A stretch of 64,000 nucleotides of DNA, taken from contig NZ_JAMXEX010000008.1 in the NCBI RefSeq assembly GCF_025370775.1, positions 171,197 through 235,196 on the forward strand, given 5' to 3'. The DNA is from Ancylothrix sp. D3o. Lineage in GTDB: Bacteria; Cyanobacteriota; Cyanobacteriia; Cyanobacteriales; Oscillatoriaceae. Shown in pieces: positions 38,094 through 47,238 of this stretch (position 1 is its first letter; each line of letters starts with the position of its first letter). The notes below the pieces were generated by a model. The model did not search any database and was not told the DNA's origin. It worked only from the letters and a program-made list of their open reading frames with translations. Made by a program: the position numbers and the translations under genes.

Positions 38094-38843
38094 ATGAGCA
38101 GCAAAATATTAGAAATTGACGATTTAACTGTTAGTTTTGACGGATTTAAAGCCCTGAAAAATTTAACTTTCAGCATGGATACCGGCGAATTACGAGTTAT
38201 TATTGGCCCCAATGGTGCCGGTAAAACAACTTTTTTAGATTCCATCACCGGCAAAGTTAAACCCACCCAGGGAGAAGTGCGTTTTAAAGGGCGAAATATC
38301 CGCTCCTATTCCGAACATGAAATTGCCCGATTGGGCGTAGGGCGCAAATTTCAAACACCGCGAGTTTATCTAAATTTAACCGTTAGAGAAAATTTAGAAA
38401 TTTCTTGCAATCCCAATAAAAATGTCCTAGCTACCTTATTTGGTCGCCCTTCCATTTATGAGAAAAAAACCATAGCTGGACTATTAGAAACCATTGGCTT
38501 AGTTGCCAAAGCCGATATTTCCGCCGGCTTGCTTTCTCATGGCGAAAAACAATGGTTAGAAATTGGAATGTTAGTAGCGCAATCCCCCGATTTATTGTTA
38601 GTAGATGAGCCGGTGGCTGGCTTAACCGATGAAGAAACCGAATTAACCGGCAACTTATTAATTTCCCTCGCAGAAAGCCATTCAATTATAGTCATTGAGC
38701 ATGACATGGAATTTGTGCGTCAAATTGCCCGCCAAGTCACAGTTTTACACGAAGGAACTGTTTTATGCGAAGGTACAATTCAAGAAGTACAAAACGACCC
38801 CCGCGTTATCGAAGTCTATTTAGGGCAAGAAACAGAACATTAA
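38094..38843 (+). CDS. urtD: urea ABC transporter ATPase UrtD
   Basis: LivG-type ABC ATPase of 249 residues. Walker A is GPNGAGKTTFLDSITG, the family insert is GVGRKFQTPRVYLNLTVREN, the signature is LLSHGEKQWLEIGML (LSHGE form usual for this family), and Walker B is LLLVDEPVAGL. The H-loop is VIEHDMEFV. It energises urea import with UrtE. It is the last gene before a repeat-rich spacer; urtE, normally next, lies 2.3 kb further on. Confidence 0.96.
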   Translation: MSSKILEIDDLTVSFDGFKALKNLTFSMDTGELRVIIGPNGAGKTTFLDSITGKVKPTQGEVRFKGRNIRSYSEHEIARLGVGRKFQTPRVYLNLTVRENLEISCNPNKNVLATLFGRPSIYEKKTIAGLLETIGLVAKADISAGLLSHGEKQWLEIGMLVAQSPDLLLVDEPVAGLTDEETELTGNLLISLAESHSIIVIEHDMEFVRQIARQVTVLHEGTVLCEGTIQEVQNDPRVIEVYLGQETEH

Positions 38844-38865
38844 TACACAAATACATCCCACAACA

Positions 38866-38978
38866 TTCATCCGCATTCATCTGCGTTCATCTGCGTTCAT
38901 CTGCGTTTATCTGCGGTTAAAAAGCTCTATAGTGGGGGTATTTTTATAACCGCCGATGAACGCATATAAACGCAAATA
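38866..38978. repeat. decamer tandem repeat with an inverted partner
   Basis: Five tandem decamers of TTCATCTGCG type (38866-38915) face inverted copies (38951-38978: CGCCGATGAACGCATATAAACGC). Together they can fold into a long imperfect hairpin between the convergent urtD and pentapeptide genes. It belongs to the class of short tandemly repeated sequences of filamentous cyanobacteria and may also terminate transcription. Confidence 0.65.
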
Positions 38979-39016
38979 GGTTATTTCTTGAGTATAAAAT
39001 TTGGTATGACAAATAA

Positions 39017-40012
39017 CTACTTATAAACCTTTCCATCCGGTAAAATAGCCCCTTGCAAATTAGCCCCAGCCAAAATAGCACTGCTTAATTCAGCGCGAGC
39101 AAGATTCGCCTTTGTTAAATTAGCACCCGTTAAATCAGCCCTTGCTAAATAAGCATCCGTTAACTCAGCATTGGATAAATTTGCATGGCGCAAATTCACT
39201 CTGCTTAAATCAGAATTCGTTAACTTAGCACTCTGCAAATTTGCCCGGTTTAAATTAACTTCACTCAAATTTGCATCAGAAATAAGCGCCCCCTGCAAAA
39301 CTGCATTGCTTAAATCCGCCGCCGGCAACTTTGCCCGCGTTAAATTTGCCCCCATTAAATTAGCAAACCGCATATTTGCCCCCGCTAAATTAGCTTCTGC
39401 CAAAAAACCGCGAACTATATTTGCCTCGCTTAAATTAACATTACTCATCTCTGCATTCCGCAGCGTTACATCCGCTAAATTCGCGCCACTTAGGTTAACT
39501 TTTGTCAAATTCGCCCCCGTTAAATTCGTTCCCCGTAAGTCAGCTTTCCGCAAACAAGCGCCGCGTAAATTTGCAGTATAAAGTCGTTTTTCCTCGCGTA
39601 AATTTGCCCCCACCAAACAAGCACCGGTTAAATTTGCCCCCCGTAAATCTGCCCCCCGCAAATCTACTTCAATTAAATTAGCATCCATTAAATTTGCCAA
39701 CGTAAAATTTACCAAACTTAAATTTGCCCCTTGTAAACTTGCACCGTGTAAGTCTGCATCGTGTAAATTAGCCCGACTCAAATTTGCCTGATTTAAATTA
39801 GCGCCGCTCAATTTTGTAGCTATCAGATTTGCTTTCATTAAATTGGCGCGATTAAGGTATGCAAACATCAAATTTGCTCCTTGAAGGTCTGCTTCTGCTA
39901 AAATAATTCCAATTAAGTCAGCACTTACTAAATTTACGCCCACTAAAGAAGCACCTTTAAAATTTTTTATTCCATCTGCATATTTCAGCAAAAGTTCCGT
40001 AACGTTCATCAA
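39017..40012 (-). CDS. pentapeptide-repeat protein (cytoplasmic)
   Basis: A 331-residue protein consisting almost wholly of A(D/N)LxX pentapeptides from about residue 18 to the end, predicted to be one long quadrilateral beta helix. The cap is MMNVTELLLKYADGIKNFKGASL, common in cyanobacterial members. An irregular loop at LREEKRLYTANLRG interrupts one coil. No signal peptide. It lies 26 bases after the 276-residue gene on the same strand, suggesting co-transcription. The role of these proteins is generally unknown. Confidence 0.85.
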   Translation of the reverse strand: MMNVTELLLKYADGIKNFKGASLVGVNLVSADLIGIILAEADLQGANLMFAYLNRANLMKANLIATKLSGANLNQANLSRANLHDADLHGASLQGANLSLVNFTLANLMDANLIEVDLRGADLRGANLTGACLVGANLREEKRLYTANLRGACLRKADLRGTNLTGANLTKVNLSGANLADVTLRNAEMSNVNLSEANIVRGFLAEANLAGANMRFANLMGANLTRAKLPAADLSNAVLQGALISDANLSEVNLNRANLQSAKLTNSDLSRVNLRHANLSNAELTDAYLARADLTGANLTKANLARAELSSAILAGANLQGAILPDGKVYK

Positions 40013-40038
40013 TCCCTCAAGTTAAAAATAAATTGTTT

Positions 40039-40869
40039 TCACGAAGTGGTCAACTGACAAGTTTCATCCTCATCGTCATCATCCTCTCCCACCCAATTAG
40101 TCGCCTGGTTGTTGCTACTATTTGGTTGAGATGCCGAGGATTCCGTTTCTTTCAAGTCCTCCTCTTTCACCTCCGTATAGTAACCTCGCAGCGCCATAAA
40201 AATCGTCTCAGCCGCTTGGATATTTTCCGAAGAACTTGGCAGGCTTTTGGCAGTCTTATCCAGCTTATTTTTAAGCTGAGGCAACGTCGGACAAGCGCGG
40301 TATAACCTAATAATTAAATCATCGATTTCGTGCCGTTTTAGTAAAGATAATTCATCCTCCGTATAGCGGAATTGATGATATAATGTTGAAAAAATAAGAA
40401 TTTTAGCTCTTAAAGGATTTGTATAACGCAAAATATCTAGTTTGATGTCAAACAAATCATTTTTATCTTTGGGGAAACTAGAAATTTTGGGAGGAATAGA
40501 GGCCGGCTTTGGCACACCATCTTGAGACACTGTAGGCGATTGATTAGCAGTCACAGCCTCCGTAAAAACCGGCCCTACCAAACTCAAAATCGTATTAGAA
40601 ATACCAACATATTCGGCTTTTTTATTCAACGTGCCGGCGGCGCGATACAAAACTTCCCTCAAACTTTCTCGCGTTCTATTAGCCGAAATTAATTCCTGAA
40701 AAACTCCTGAAAAATTTAATTCTTCCAGCTTATTTATATCCTGTATCCAAACTTTTTTTGCCGCCAAAAAAATTATTTTTTTAATGCGAACCGACTCAGG
40801 ATGCTGCTGTAAATTATTAACAACTTGGTTGATAATAGAGGGGCTTTCCATTGGTGTATTTTGGTTCAA
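40039..40869 (-). CDS. conserved protein of unknown function (276 aa)
   Basis: A soluble protein with an N-terminal helical region (IINQVVNNLQQHPESVRIKKIIFLAAKKVW), a proline-rich linker (about 110-130), and a second helical domain. That domain contains KLDILRYTNPLRAKILIFSTLYHQFRYTEDELSL and LKRHEIDDLIIRLYRACPTL. The tail is very acidic (GEDDDDEDETCQL). ATG at 40851 (MESPSIINQ) is an alternative start. It is probably in one unit with the pentapeptide gene downstream. I do not recognise the family. The pair splits the urt genes. Confidence 0.65.
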   Translation of the reverse strand: MNQNTPMESPSIINQVVNNLQQHPESVRIKKIIFLAAKKVWIQDINKLEELNFSGVFQELISANRTRESLREVLYRAAGTLNKKAEYVGISNTILSLVGPVFTEAVTANQSPTVSQDGVPKPASIPPKISSFPKDKNDLFDIKLDILRYTNPLRAKILIFSTLYHQFRYTEDELSLLKRHEIDDLIIRLYRACPTLPQLKNKLDKTAKSLPSSSENIQAAETIFMALRGYYTEVKEEDLKETESSASQPNSSNNQATNWVGEDDDDEDETCQLTTS

Positions 40870-41139
40870 AGCATCGGCTATTTAGGAGGCCAAAATATAG
40901 TAGCAGGCAGTTTGCCCAAACTCAAGTAATTTTCTCCCCAAACAAAATAGCCGGTTTATTTATAACGTTTTTCAGTGATCTTGGTACAGTTTGGGAGTTC
41001 TTTAAACCCTTCTCTATAAAAACCGGGTTTTGGCCGTACCCAGTTCTATGAAAACCGCCATAGAAGGATGTTGATATTATACCCATTTAGCGCCATAATC
41101 TACTAAAGTCAACAAAAAATCTCCTTTCAAAAAGCCAAA

Positions 41140-41895
41140 ATGATACCAGCCAACCCAGTCTTTAGTCCCACAGAACCCTCCTTGCCAACCCAAACCATGC
41201 TGAAAGTATCGGGGTTAAACGTTTACTACGGCGAAAGTCACATTCTGCGAGATGTCGATTTAAGCGTACCCAGAGGAAAAATGGTGTGTTTGATCGGACG
41301 CAACGGAGTCGGCAAAACCACCCTTTTAAAAACCATCATGGGCTTACTCAAACCCCGCAGCGGCACCCTCACCTTTGCCGATCAAAACCTCAACACATTA
41401 CCCACCGACAAAAGAGCAAGATTAGGATTAGGATACGTCCCCCAAGGAAGAGAAGTAATACCCCGATTAACCGTCAAAGAAAACTTATTACTCGGTTTAG
41501 AAGCCCGTCCCCAAACTGTCAAAAATCCCACGATTCCTGATGAAATATTCGAGTTATTCCCCGTCTTAAAAACCATGCTTTCCCGCATGGGAGGCGACCT
41601 CAGCGGCGGTCAACAACAACAACTAGCCATCGCCCGCGCCCTGATGGGAAAACCCCAACTTTTGCTATTAGACGAACCCACCGAAGGCATCCAACCCTCA
41701 ATTATTTTAGAAATAGAAAATGCAGTCCGCCGCATCATTGAAACCACCGGCATCTCAGTCTTATTAGTTGAACAACACCTGCATTTTGTCCGCCAAGCCG
41801 ACTGGTATTATGCCATGCAAAAAGGCGGAATTGTTGCCTCTGGAAACACCAGCGAACTCTCCCAAGAAGTCATCCAAAGATTTTTGGCAGTATAA
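41140..41895 (+). CDS. urtE: urea ABC transporter ATPase UrtE
   Basis: LivF-type ABC ATPase. Walker A is GRNGVGKTTLLKTIMGL, the Q-loop region GYVPQGREVIPRLTVKENL, the signature LSGGQQQQLAIARALMG, Walker B LLLLDEPTEGIQPSI, and the H-loop LLVEQHLHFV. ATG at 41197 (MLKVSGLNVYYGES) is the more usual N-terminus; the listed start adds 19 residues. It is separated from urtD by two minus-strand genes and is followed 32 bases later by ureD, so transporter and urease maturation are linked here. Confidence 0.95.
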   Translation: MIPANPVFSPTEPSLPTQTMLKVSGLNVYYGESHILRDVDLSVPRGKMVCLIGRNGVGKTTLLKTIMGLLKPRSGTLTFADQNLNTLPTDKRARLGLGYVPQGREVIPRLTVKENLLLGLEARPQTVKNPTIPDEIFELFPVLKTMLSRMGGDLSGGQQQQLAIARALMGKPQLLLLDEPTEGIQPSIILEIENAVRRIIETTGISVLLVEQHLHFVRQADWYYAMQKGGIVASGNTSELSQEVIQRFLAV

Positions 41896-41927
41896 AAAAA
41901 TCACCTTCAAACCTCCATACCTTATCA

Positions 41928-42782
41928 GTGTCCTCCACCTCTTATCAAACCCAATCAAACTCATGGCATGGCAAAATTAACCTCATCTATGCCAACCAAA
42001 ACAACACCACAAAAATCACCCACAACCACACCCAAGCCCCCCTAAAAATTCAACAGCCCTTTTATCCCGAAGGCACAGAAATTTGTCACAGCGTTATCCT
42101 CCACACAGCCGGCGGTATCGTTGGCGGCGATCAACTTTCCTATAACATCCATCTGCAACCAAACTCCCGCGCCCTCATCACCACTACCAGCGCCAGCAAA
42201 ATCTATCGTAGCCCCGAAAAAACCGCCCAGCAAACCATCAACATAAAACTCGATAGCGACGCACATTTAGAATGGCTACCCCAAGAAACAATCATCTTTA
42301 AAAACGCCAAATTTCGCCAAGACATCAAAATAGAACTCCAGCCAAAATCAACCCTCCTCCTATGGGAAATTAACCGCTTTGGACGCACAGCCAGCGGCGA
42401 AACCTTCACCACCGGCCACTGGCGTTCAAACATCGAAATTTGGCAACAAAATCACCCAATTTGGATCGACCGGCAACAACTCATCGGCAGCCCCCAAACC
42501 ATCAACAGCCAACACACCCTAGCCGGTTTTCCCCTCACCGCCACCCTCACCTATATAGGCAACCCAATCTCAACAGAAACCCTCCAAAAAATTCGCCAAC
42601 TCAGCCAACACAACCCCGATCAAACCCAAACCGGCACCACCCGCCTCAGCAACGGCTTAATCTGCCGGTATCGCGGCCACTCCACCCCAGAAGCAAGAAC
42701 CTGGTTGATCAACATCTGGGACATCCTGCGACAAACCTACCAAAACCGGCCCAGTTGTCCGCCGCGAGTTTGGCCGGTGTAA
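41928..42782 (+). CDS. ureD: urease accessory protein UreD
   Basis: Scaffold of the urease activation complex (UreD-UreF-UreG). The 284-residue protein has QQPFYPEGTEICHSVILHTAGGIVGGDQLSYNI, ALITTTSASKIYRS, LEWLPQETIIFKNAKFRQ and LLLWEINRFGRTASGE, all family blocks. The start appears to be GTG at 41928, 32 bases after urtE, which suggests co-transcription with urtE. It lies more than 11 kb from ureABC. Confidence 0.93.
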   Translation: MSSTSYQTQSNSWHGKINLIYANQNNTTKITHNHTQAPLKIQQPFYPEGTEICHSVILHTAGGIVGGDQLSYNIHLQPNSRALITTTSASKIYRSPEKTAQQTINIKLDSDAHLEWLPQETIIFKNAKFRQDIKIELQPKSTLLLWEINRFGRTASGETFTTGHWRSNIEIWQQNHPIWIDRQQLIGSPQTINSQHTLAGFPLTATLTYIGNPISTETLQKIRQLSQHNPDQTQTGTTRLSNGLICRYRGHSTPEARTWLINIWDILRQTYQNRPSCPPRVWPV

Positions 42783-43114
42783 TTGCCATCTTGGAAAAAA
42801 CCTGCTCCCCTATACTTGACAACTTTTTTGCTCTCACTTAGTATGAAAAGAAAAAGGCAAAACAGGCTGGCAACCAACCGGCCCGCCAAAACACCAAAAA
42901 GCAGCCGGTAAACCGCCTCACTTCTCACTTAAAAATATAAAGAGAGAGGCCACAAAAGCCGGCGGCACTCCTGCCTAATTGATCCAACCCAAACAGTGAC
43001 ACCCCCTCGTCACACATCACAAACCAGCACTACCGGTGCCGGTCAATAATATCTCCCAAGCGTTCCATCGCCTACCCCCCTGCAACATCTCCCAGAGAGG
43101 GGAACTCACACCTA
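42783..43114. other. spacer between ureD and the NB-ARC gene
   Basis: About 330 bases, C-rich on the plus strand, without a supportable gene. It ends at the promoter described next. Confidence 0.35.
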
Positions 43115-43142
43115 TTGGAAAAACCAAGTCACACAATATAAT
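43115..43142 (+). promoter_or_regulatory. sigma70-type promoter of the NB-ARC/kinase pair
   Basis: TTGGAA (43115-43120), a 16-base spacer, then a consensus TATAAT (43137-43142), 37 bases before the TTG start codon. No NtcA box. Confidence 0.6.
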
Positions 43143-43178
43143 AGAAAATGAATATTTCGTAAAAGAGAGACCACAGCC

Positions 43179-44810
43179 TTGATTCTTCAAATTCCCGTAG
43201 ACTACCTACAAAGCGTAACCAGCGAACGCGGCGTATCCGACGCCGAACTAGAAGCCCTACTCATGGCCCTAGACGGACAATCCACCGCCGAAATAGCCGG
43301 CCAACTTGGCATCAGCAACATCGCAGTTCGCAAACGCCTCGGCGAAGTGTACAGAAAATTTAACATCATCGGCAGAGGCCCAGGCAAACTCGCCGAACTG
43401 CGGCACATCGTCCTATCCATGTATCAAGGCGGGCCCACCCAAGCCGTCTTTAACCCCCCCGAAAGAACCACCACAGCAGCCCCCCTCAGCAGCCCCCCCC
43501 GCCGCAAAGACCTAACCGAAGCCCCCGACGTCTCCAACTTCTACGGACGCAGCCAAGAACTCAAAGAACTCGATCAATGGGTTTTGCAAGATAGCTGCCG
43601 GTTAGTCGGAGTCCTTGGACTTGGAGGCACCGGCAAAACCACCCTCTCCGTACAACTCGCCAAACGCAGCGAAGACGAATTTGATTACGTCATCTGGCGC
43701 AGTTTGCGAAACGCCCCCCCCATCCAAGACCTCCTTACCCAACTCCTCCAAACCTTCTCCAACCAGAAAAAACTCGACATCCCACCCGACCTCAACAGCC
43801 GCATTTCTCGACTCATCGAATACCTCCGCAAAAACGACAGCCTCATCGTCTTTGATGACTTTGAAAGCATCCTCAAAAGCGAAGAACTGGCCGGTCAATA
43901 CCGCAAAGAATACGAAGGCTACCGCGAACTACTCAAACGCATCGCCGAAGCCAACCACAACAGTTGCCTAATGCTCATCTCCAGCGAAAAACCCGCAGAC
44001 CTCGCCCTACTCCAAAGCGACAAAGTACGCACCCTCACCCTCAGCGGTTCCGAAGAAGTTTGCCGAGAAATCCTCAAAGAAAAAAACTTCACCGGCGAAA
44101 AAGCATGGCCCACCCTTATTGATCGCTACGGCGCAAACCCCCTCGCCATCAAAATCATCTCCGCCACCATCACCGAAGTCTTTCAAGGCCACGTTACCGA
44201 ATTTACCAAAGACACAACCTCCTACTTTGCAGACAGCCTCAACGACCTACTCGGTGCCCAATTTGGACGCCTCAGTGAGTCAGAAACCGAAATCATGTAC
44301 TGGCTTGCCCTCGAAGGCGAACCCATGTCCCTCGCCACCTTCCGCGACGAACTCGTACTCCCAATCTCCCAATCCGAACTCCTCAAAACCCTCGCATCCC
44401 TCGACCGGCGCAGCCTCATCGAAAAAACTTCTCTTAGCGGCGAAACCCTCTTTAGCCTCCAGCCCCTGATTATGAAATACATTCGCGGGCGATTCATCGA
44501 ACAAGTTTGCGAAGAAATCCGCGAACTCGTCAAAACCCAAAAACTCGACAACCTCCAACTACTGCGTACCCACGACATCACCCAAGGAGTCGAAGTCAAA
44601 CCAAAAAACATCCCCCCCATCCTCAAAGCCATCAAAGACAAACTCCTCCAATCCAAAATGTTTAGCAACCCAACCTCCGTAGAAGAACCCCTAAACATCC
44701 TCACTCAAATAGTCGGCAAACTTGACGGCAAATCCCGTCTCGAAATCCAATATGCCGAGGACAACCTCAACACTTTAATCACCGTACTCAAGGAAGACCT
44801 AAACTCGTGA
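43179..44810 (+). CDS. HTH plus NB-ARC (STAND) ATPase
   Basis: A 543-residue signalling ATPase. Residues 1-80 are a helix-turn-helix region (DAELEALLMALDGQSTAEIA, GISNIAVRKRLGEVYRKFN) of the type found at the N-terminus of cyanobacterial vWA-MoxR-associated and NB-ARC proteins. The NB-ARC domain starts with NFYGRSQELKEL. Its P-loop is GVLGLGGTGKTTLSVQLAK near residue 147, then IWRSLRNAPPIQDLL, the Walker B region LIVFDDFESIL, and a GANPLAIKI GxP-type motif. The C-terminus is winged-helix-like (LFSLQPLIMKYIRGRF). The WD40 or TPR repeats that usually follow are absent. TTG start at 43179. It overlaps the next gene by four bases, so the two are translationally coupled. Confidence 0.8.
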   Translation: MILQIPVDYLQSVTSERGVSDAELEALLMALDGQSTAEIAGQLGISNIAVRKRLGEVYRKFNIIGRGPGKLAELRHIVLSMYQGGPTQAVFNPPERTTTAAPLSSPPRRKDLTEAPDVSNFYGRSQELKELDQWVLQDSCRLVGVLGLGGTGKTTLSVQLAKRSEDEFDYVIWRSLRNAPPIQDLLTQLLQTFSNQKKLDIPPDLNSRISRLIEYLRKNDSLIVFDDFESILKSEELAGQYRKEYEGYRELLKRIAEANHNSCLMLISSEKPADLALLQSDKVRTLTLSGSEEVCREILKEKNFTGEKAWPTLIDRYGANPLAIKIISATITEVFQGHVTEFTKDTTSYFADSLNDLLGAQFGRLSESETEIMYWLALEGEPMSLATFRDELVLPISQSELLKTLASLDRRSLIEKTSLSGETLFSLQPLIMKYIRGRFIEQVCEEIRELVKTQKLDNLQLLRTHDITQGVEVKPKNIPPILKAIKDKLLQSKMFSNPTSVEEPLNILTQIVGKLDGKSRLEIQYAEDNLNTLITVLKEDLNS

Positions 44811-46429
44811 TTTACTGCATCAACCCCAAATGCTCTAATCGAGAAAACCCAAACGACTTGGATGCCTGTCACCACTGCGGTTCCAGCCTACTCATTAACG
44901 ACCGCTACCGCGTTGTTAAACCGTTGCGACCCCTTAACCCAACGTATCCAACCGATATTTACGAGGTCAAAGATTGGGGCGGGGTTGATGAAGACTGGGG
45001 AGCGATCAAAGTCCTGAAAGTTTTAAAATACAACAACAACTCAGACTTAGTTCGTCACTTTCAACAAGAAGCCCGCGTCCTCATGTTCCTCCGCGATTCG
45101 GGCTTCCCCAGCGTTCAACCAGAGGGCTACTTTACCTTTTCTCCCAAAAAAACTACTCAAAAACTCCATTGTTTAGTAATGGAGAAAATCGAAGGAGAAA
45201 ACCTAACCACCTGGCTGCAAGAAAACGGCCCCATAAACTTAGAAAACGCCCTCGAATGGCTCAAAGAACTCACCCAACTTATTGACAAACTCCACGAACA
45301 AAACCTCGCCCACCGAGACATCAAACCCTCTAACATTGTTGTCCGTCCCAATGGCAATTTAAGCATCATCGATTTTGGCATCGCCGGTGTCGATAATTGG
45401 GGCGAAACTTGCGTCGGCACCACCGGCTATGCACCCAGCGAACAAATCATTGGTAAAGCCGTTTTACGATCAGATTTTTTTGCCTTGGGACGTACTTTTG
45501 TTGAATTAATCACCGGCCTTTCTCCGATGGATTTTCCCAGCGATGAAAAAACCGGCAAAATTTTTTGGCGAGAAAAAGCTAAAACTTTAAATTTCAAACA
45601 ACCAGCAGATTTATTATTTGCCGGTTTACTTGATGACTTAATGCAGCCGGCCTACGAAAAACGCCCCCGCAATACTCGCGCCATCCTCAAACGCATCCAA
45701 GTCATCGAAAAAGCCCTCGAAAATCCTGTTAAATTTCGTTATCAAAAACTAGCCATAACTGCCGGGTTAATTGTCGCCGGCATCATCTCTATACCGTTTG
45801 TCTTTCCTACATTAAATGACTTATTTCGCCGCATCGGCACCGACAAATATCTTGAAGGCGATCTTCAAGGCGCTAAAATTTACTACAGTTTAGCAGAAAA
45901 AATAAACCCCAATTTTGGCCCAAATTTATATAGCATTGGGCTTATTTGCGAAGATCAAAAAAACCTAGAATGCGCTCGCAATAAATACCTGGCTGCAAGT
46001 AAATCTGACGAGCAACATTCAGCAGCATCAGCCATCAGTAACCTCAGCCGCATTGAAATTTTAAACAGAAACATTGACACAGCAATTAACTTACTCACAC
46101 CTAATTTAGAGCGTTCCAACCACCCCAGAATTAAAGCCGCCTTATACAAAAATCTGGGTTGGGCAGAATATGCCAAAGGCAACTCTAGCCAAGCAGAAAC
46201 CCACCTGCAAAAAGCCATAAAATTAAAAGACGAAAACCCCGAATATAAAAACTGGTCAGCCCCCCATTGTTTACTGGCAAAAGTTTTAGAAGAACAAGGC
46301 AAAAAACCAGCCGCTCTCTTACAATGGGATTACTGTTTAAAATACGCCCATCTCCCAAACAGAATCGAAGAACAAACCTGGCGAGTAGAAGCCTACCAAC
46401 GCTTAAATAAATCAGCAAAACAAAAATAG
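44807..46429 (+). CDS. Ser/Thr protein kinase with zinc ribbon, membrane segment and TPRs
   Basis: A 540-residue membrane kinase. Residues 1-30 form a zinc ribbon (CINPKC ... CHHCGSS). The kinase domain lacks a clear glycine-rich loop but has the ATP lysine (AIKVLKVL), the catalytic loop HRDIKPSNIVV near residue 168, the IDFGIAG magnesium motif, and GTTGYAPSEQ in the activation segment. A single membrane segment (LAITAGLIVAGIISIPFVF) lies near 314-335, followed by TPR-like helices to the end. GTG start overlaps the TGA of the NB-ARC gene (GTGA). The pairing suggests that the kinase acts with, or is the effector of, the STAND ATPase; this is inference. Confidence 0.85.
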   Translation: MIYCINPKCSNRENPNDLDACHHCGSSLLINDRYRVVKPLRPLNPTYPTDIYEVKDWGGVDEDWGAIKVLKVLKYNNNSDLVRHFQQEARVLMFLRDSGFPSVQPEGYFTFSPKKTTQKLHCLVMEKIEGENLTTWLQENGPINLENALEWLKELTQLIDKLHEQNLAHRDIKPSNIVVRPNGNLSIIDFGIAGVDNWGETCVGTTGYAPSEQIIGKAVLRSDFFALGRTFVELITGLSPMDFPSDEKTGKIFWREKAKTLNFKQPADLLFAGLLDDLMQPAYEKRPRNTRAILKRIQVIEKALENPVKFRYQKLAITAGLIVAGIISIPFVFPTLNDLFRRIGTDKYLEGDLQGAKIYYSLAEKINPNFGPNLYSIGLICEDQKNLECARNKYLAASKSDEQHSAASAISNLSRIEILNRNIDTAINLLTPNLERSNHPRIKAALYKNLGWAEYAKGNSSQAETHLQKAIKLKDENPEYKNWSAPHCLLAKVLEEQGKKPAALLQWDYCLKYAHLPNRIEEQTWRVEAYQRLNKSAKQK

Positions 46430-46488
46430 ACCCAGAAGTGGGAAAAACACCCTTGTGGAATACTTTTTTCCCAAGGGTATAAGTTTCT

Positions 46489-46809
46489 TTAAACCCAACC
46501 GGCCACAAACCTCATCTCATTCTCATTTTCTGGCTCATCTTCTTCTGGTATTTCAAAAACCTCTAATTTTTCCTCCTCCTCTATCGGCTCAACTATACCA
46601 GCCTCCAAACCAGTTGGCGTTAAAATTTGCTCCCCGCTAAACCCCGCCTGGTTTGGCTTTCTGTTATTTTCTGACCCTGAACCGTTAACCCAAAAATCTA
46701 GCCGGTCGTACCTTTTCCACCAACTCAGTTGAGATTTTGGCTTTTTCAGCGCAACTCTTCTCACCGGCCCTTTCCCTAAACGCAACAAACCTGATACTTG
46801 AGTTCTCAT
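46489..46809 (-). CDS. small protein of unknown function, acidic C-terminus
   Basis: A 106-residue protein with a basic N-terminal half (MRTQVSGLLRLGKGPVRRVA, SWWKRYDRLDFWVNG) and a strongly acidic tail (EPIEEEEKLEVFEIPEEDEPE). A GGAGGG ribosome binding site eight bases before ATG 46809 supports the start. No signal peptide or known domain. It converges on the kinase gene; an ACCCTTG/CAAGGGT inverted repeat lies in the short gap between them. Confidence 0.55.
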   Translation of the reverse strand: MRTQVSGLLRLGKGPVRRVALKKPKSQLSWWKRYDRLDFWVNGSGSENNRKPNQAGFSGEQILTPTGLEAGIVEPIEEEEKLEVFEIPEEDEPENENEMRFVAGWV

Positions 46810-47238
46810 ATCACACCCTCCATTTTGTTTAACTCACACACTAAAGTTGGCCCAGACTAGATTCAAGAAGCTAAACGCAAGCGAGAATTTTGTGAGATTC
46901 TCCCACACTTTCCTATAGCAGCAGAGAAACAGCGAATATCGATTTTTCTCTGCCCAGAAGATTTTAAAGATGCCACTGGAGCGCTTTGTCGAACTTTGCA
47001 CCCTTGTTGCCCCACTGAATGTAGTAGACATCTGTATTTACTTTGCTACCTCAATTTATTCTCACTAAAGCTTGACTTATATAATAAAGCAAAAAATCAA
47101 TCTTTAGTTAAAATATATAAAAATTTATACTGAGTTTTTTAGTATATTCATATAACCCTCAGACCCCTACCTCCAGACAAATACAGAAACGACTGCGAAC
47201 CGGCGGCAGAACCCCAACAGCAAATCTTATGGAATAAG
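46810..47238. other. spacer upstream of glnB
   Basis: About 430 AT-rich bases with no gene I support. It contains the promoter of the divergent small gene on its left and leads into the NtcA box on its right. Confidence 0.35.

Noticed and set aside
38866..38915. Tandem decamers as a CRISPR array
   Set aside because: Units are 10 bases with no spacers, and no cas genes are present.
39171..39581. 136-codon frame antisense to the pentapeptide gene
   Set aside because: It mirrors the periodic pentapeptide codons on the opposite strand; such shadow frames are expected from regular repeats.
44222..44704. 160-codon minus-strand frame inside the NB-ARC gene
   Set aside because: Shadow of a C-rich coding sequence; the plus-strand frame has clear NB-ARC motifs.
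46834..47031. 65-codon minus-strand frame upstream of glnB
   Set aside because: No ribosome binding site, odd composition and no family resemblance.
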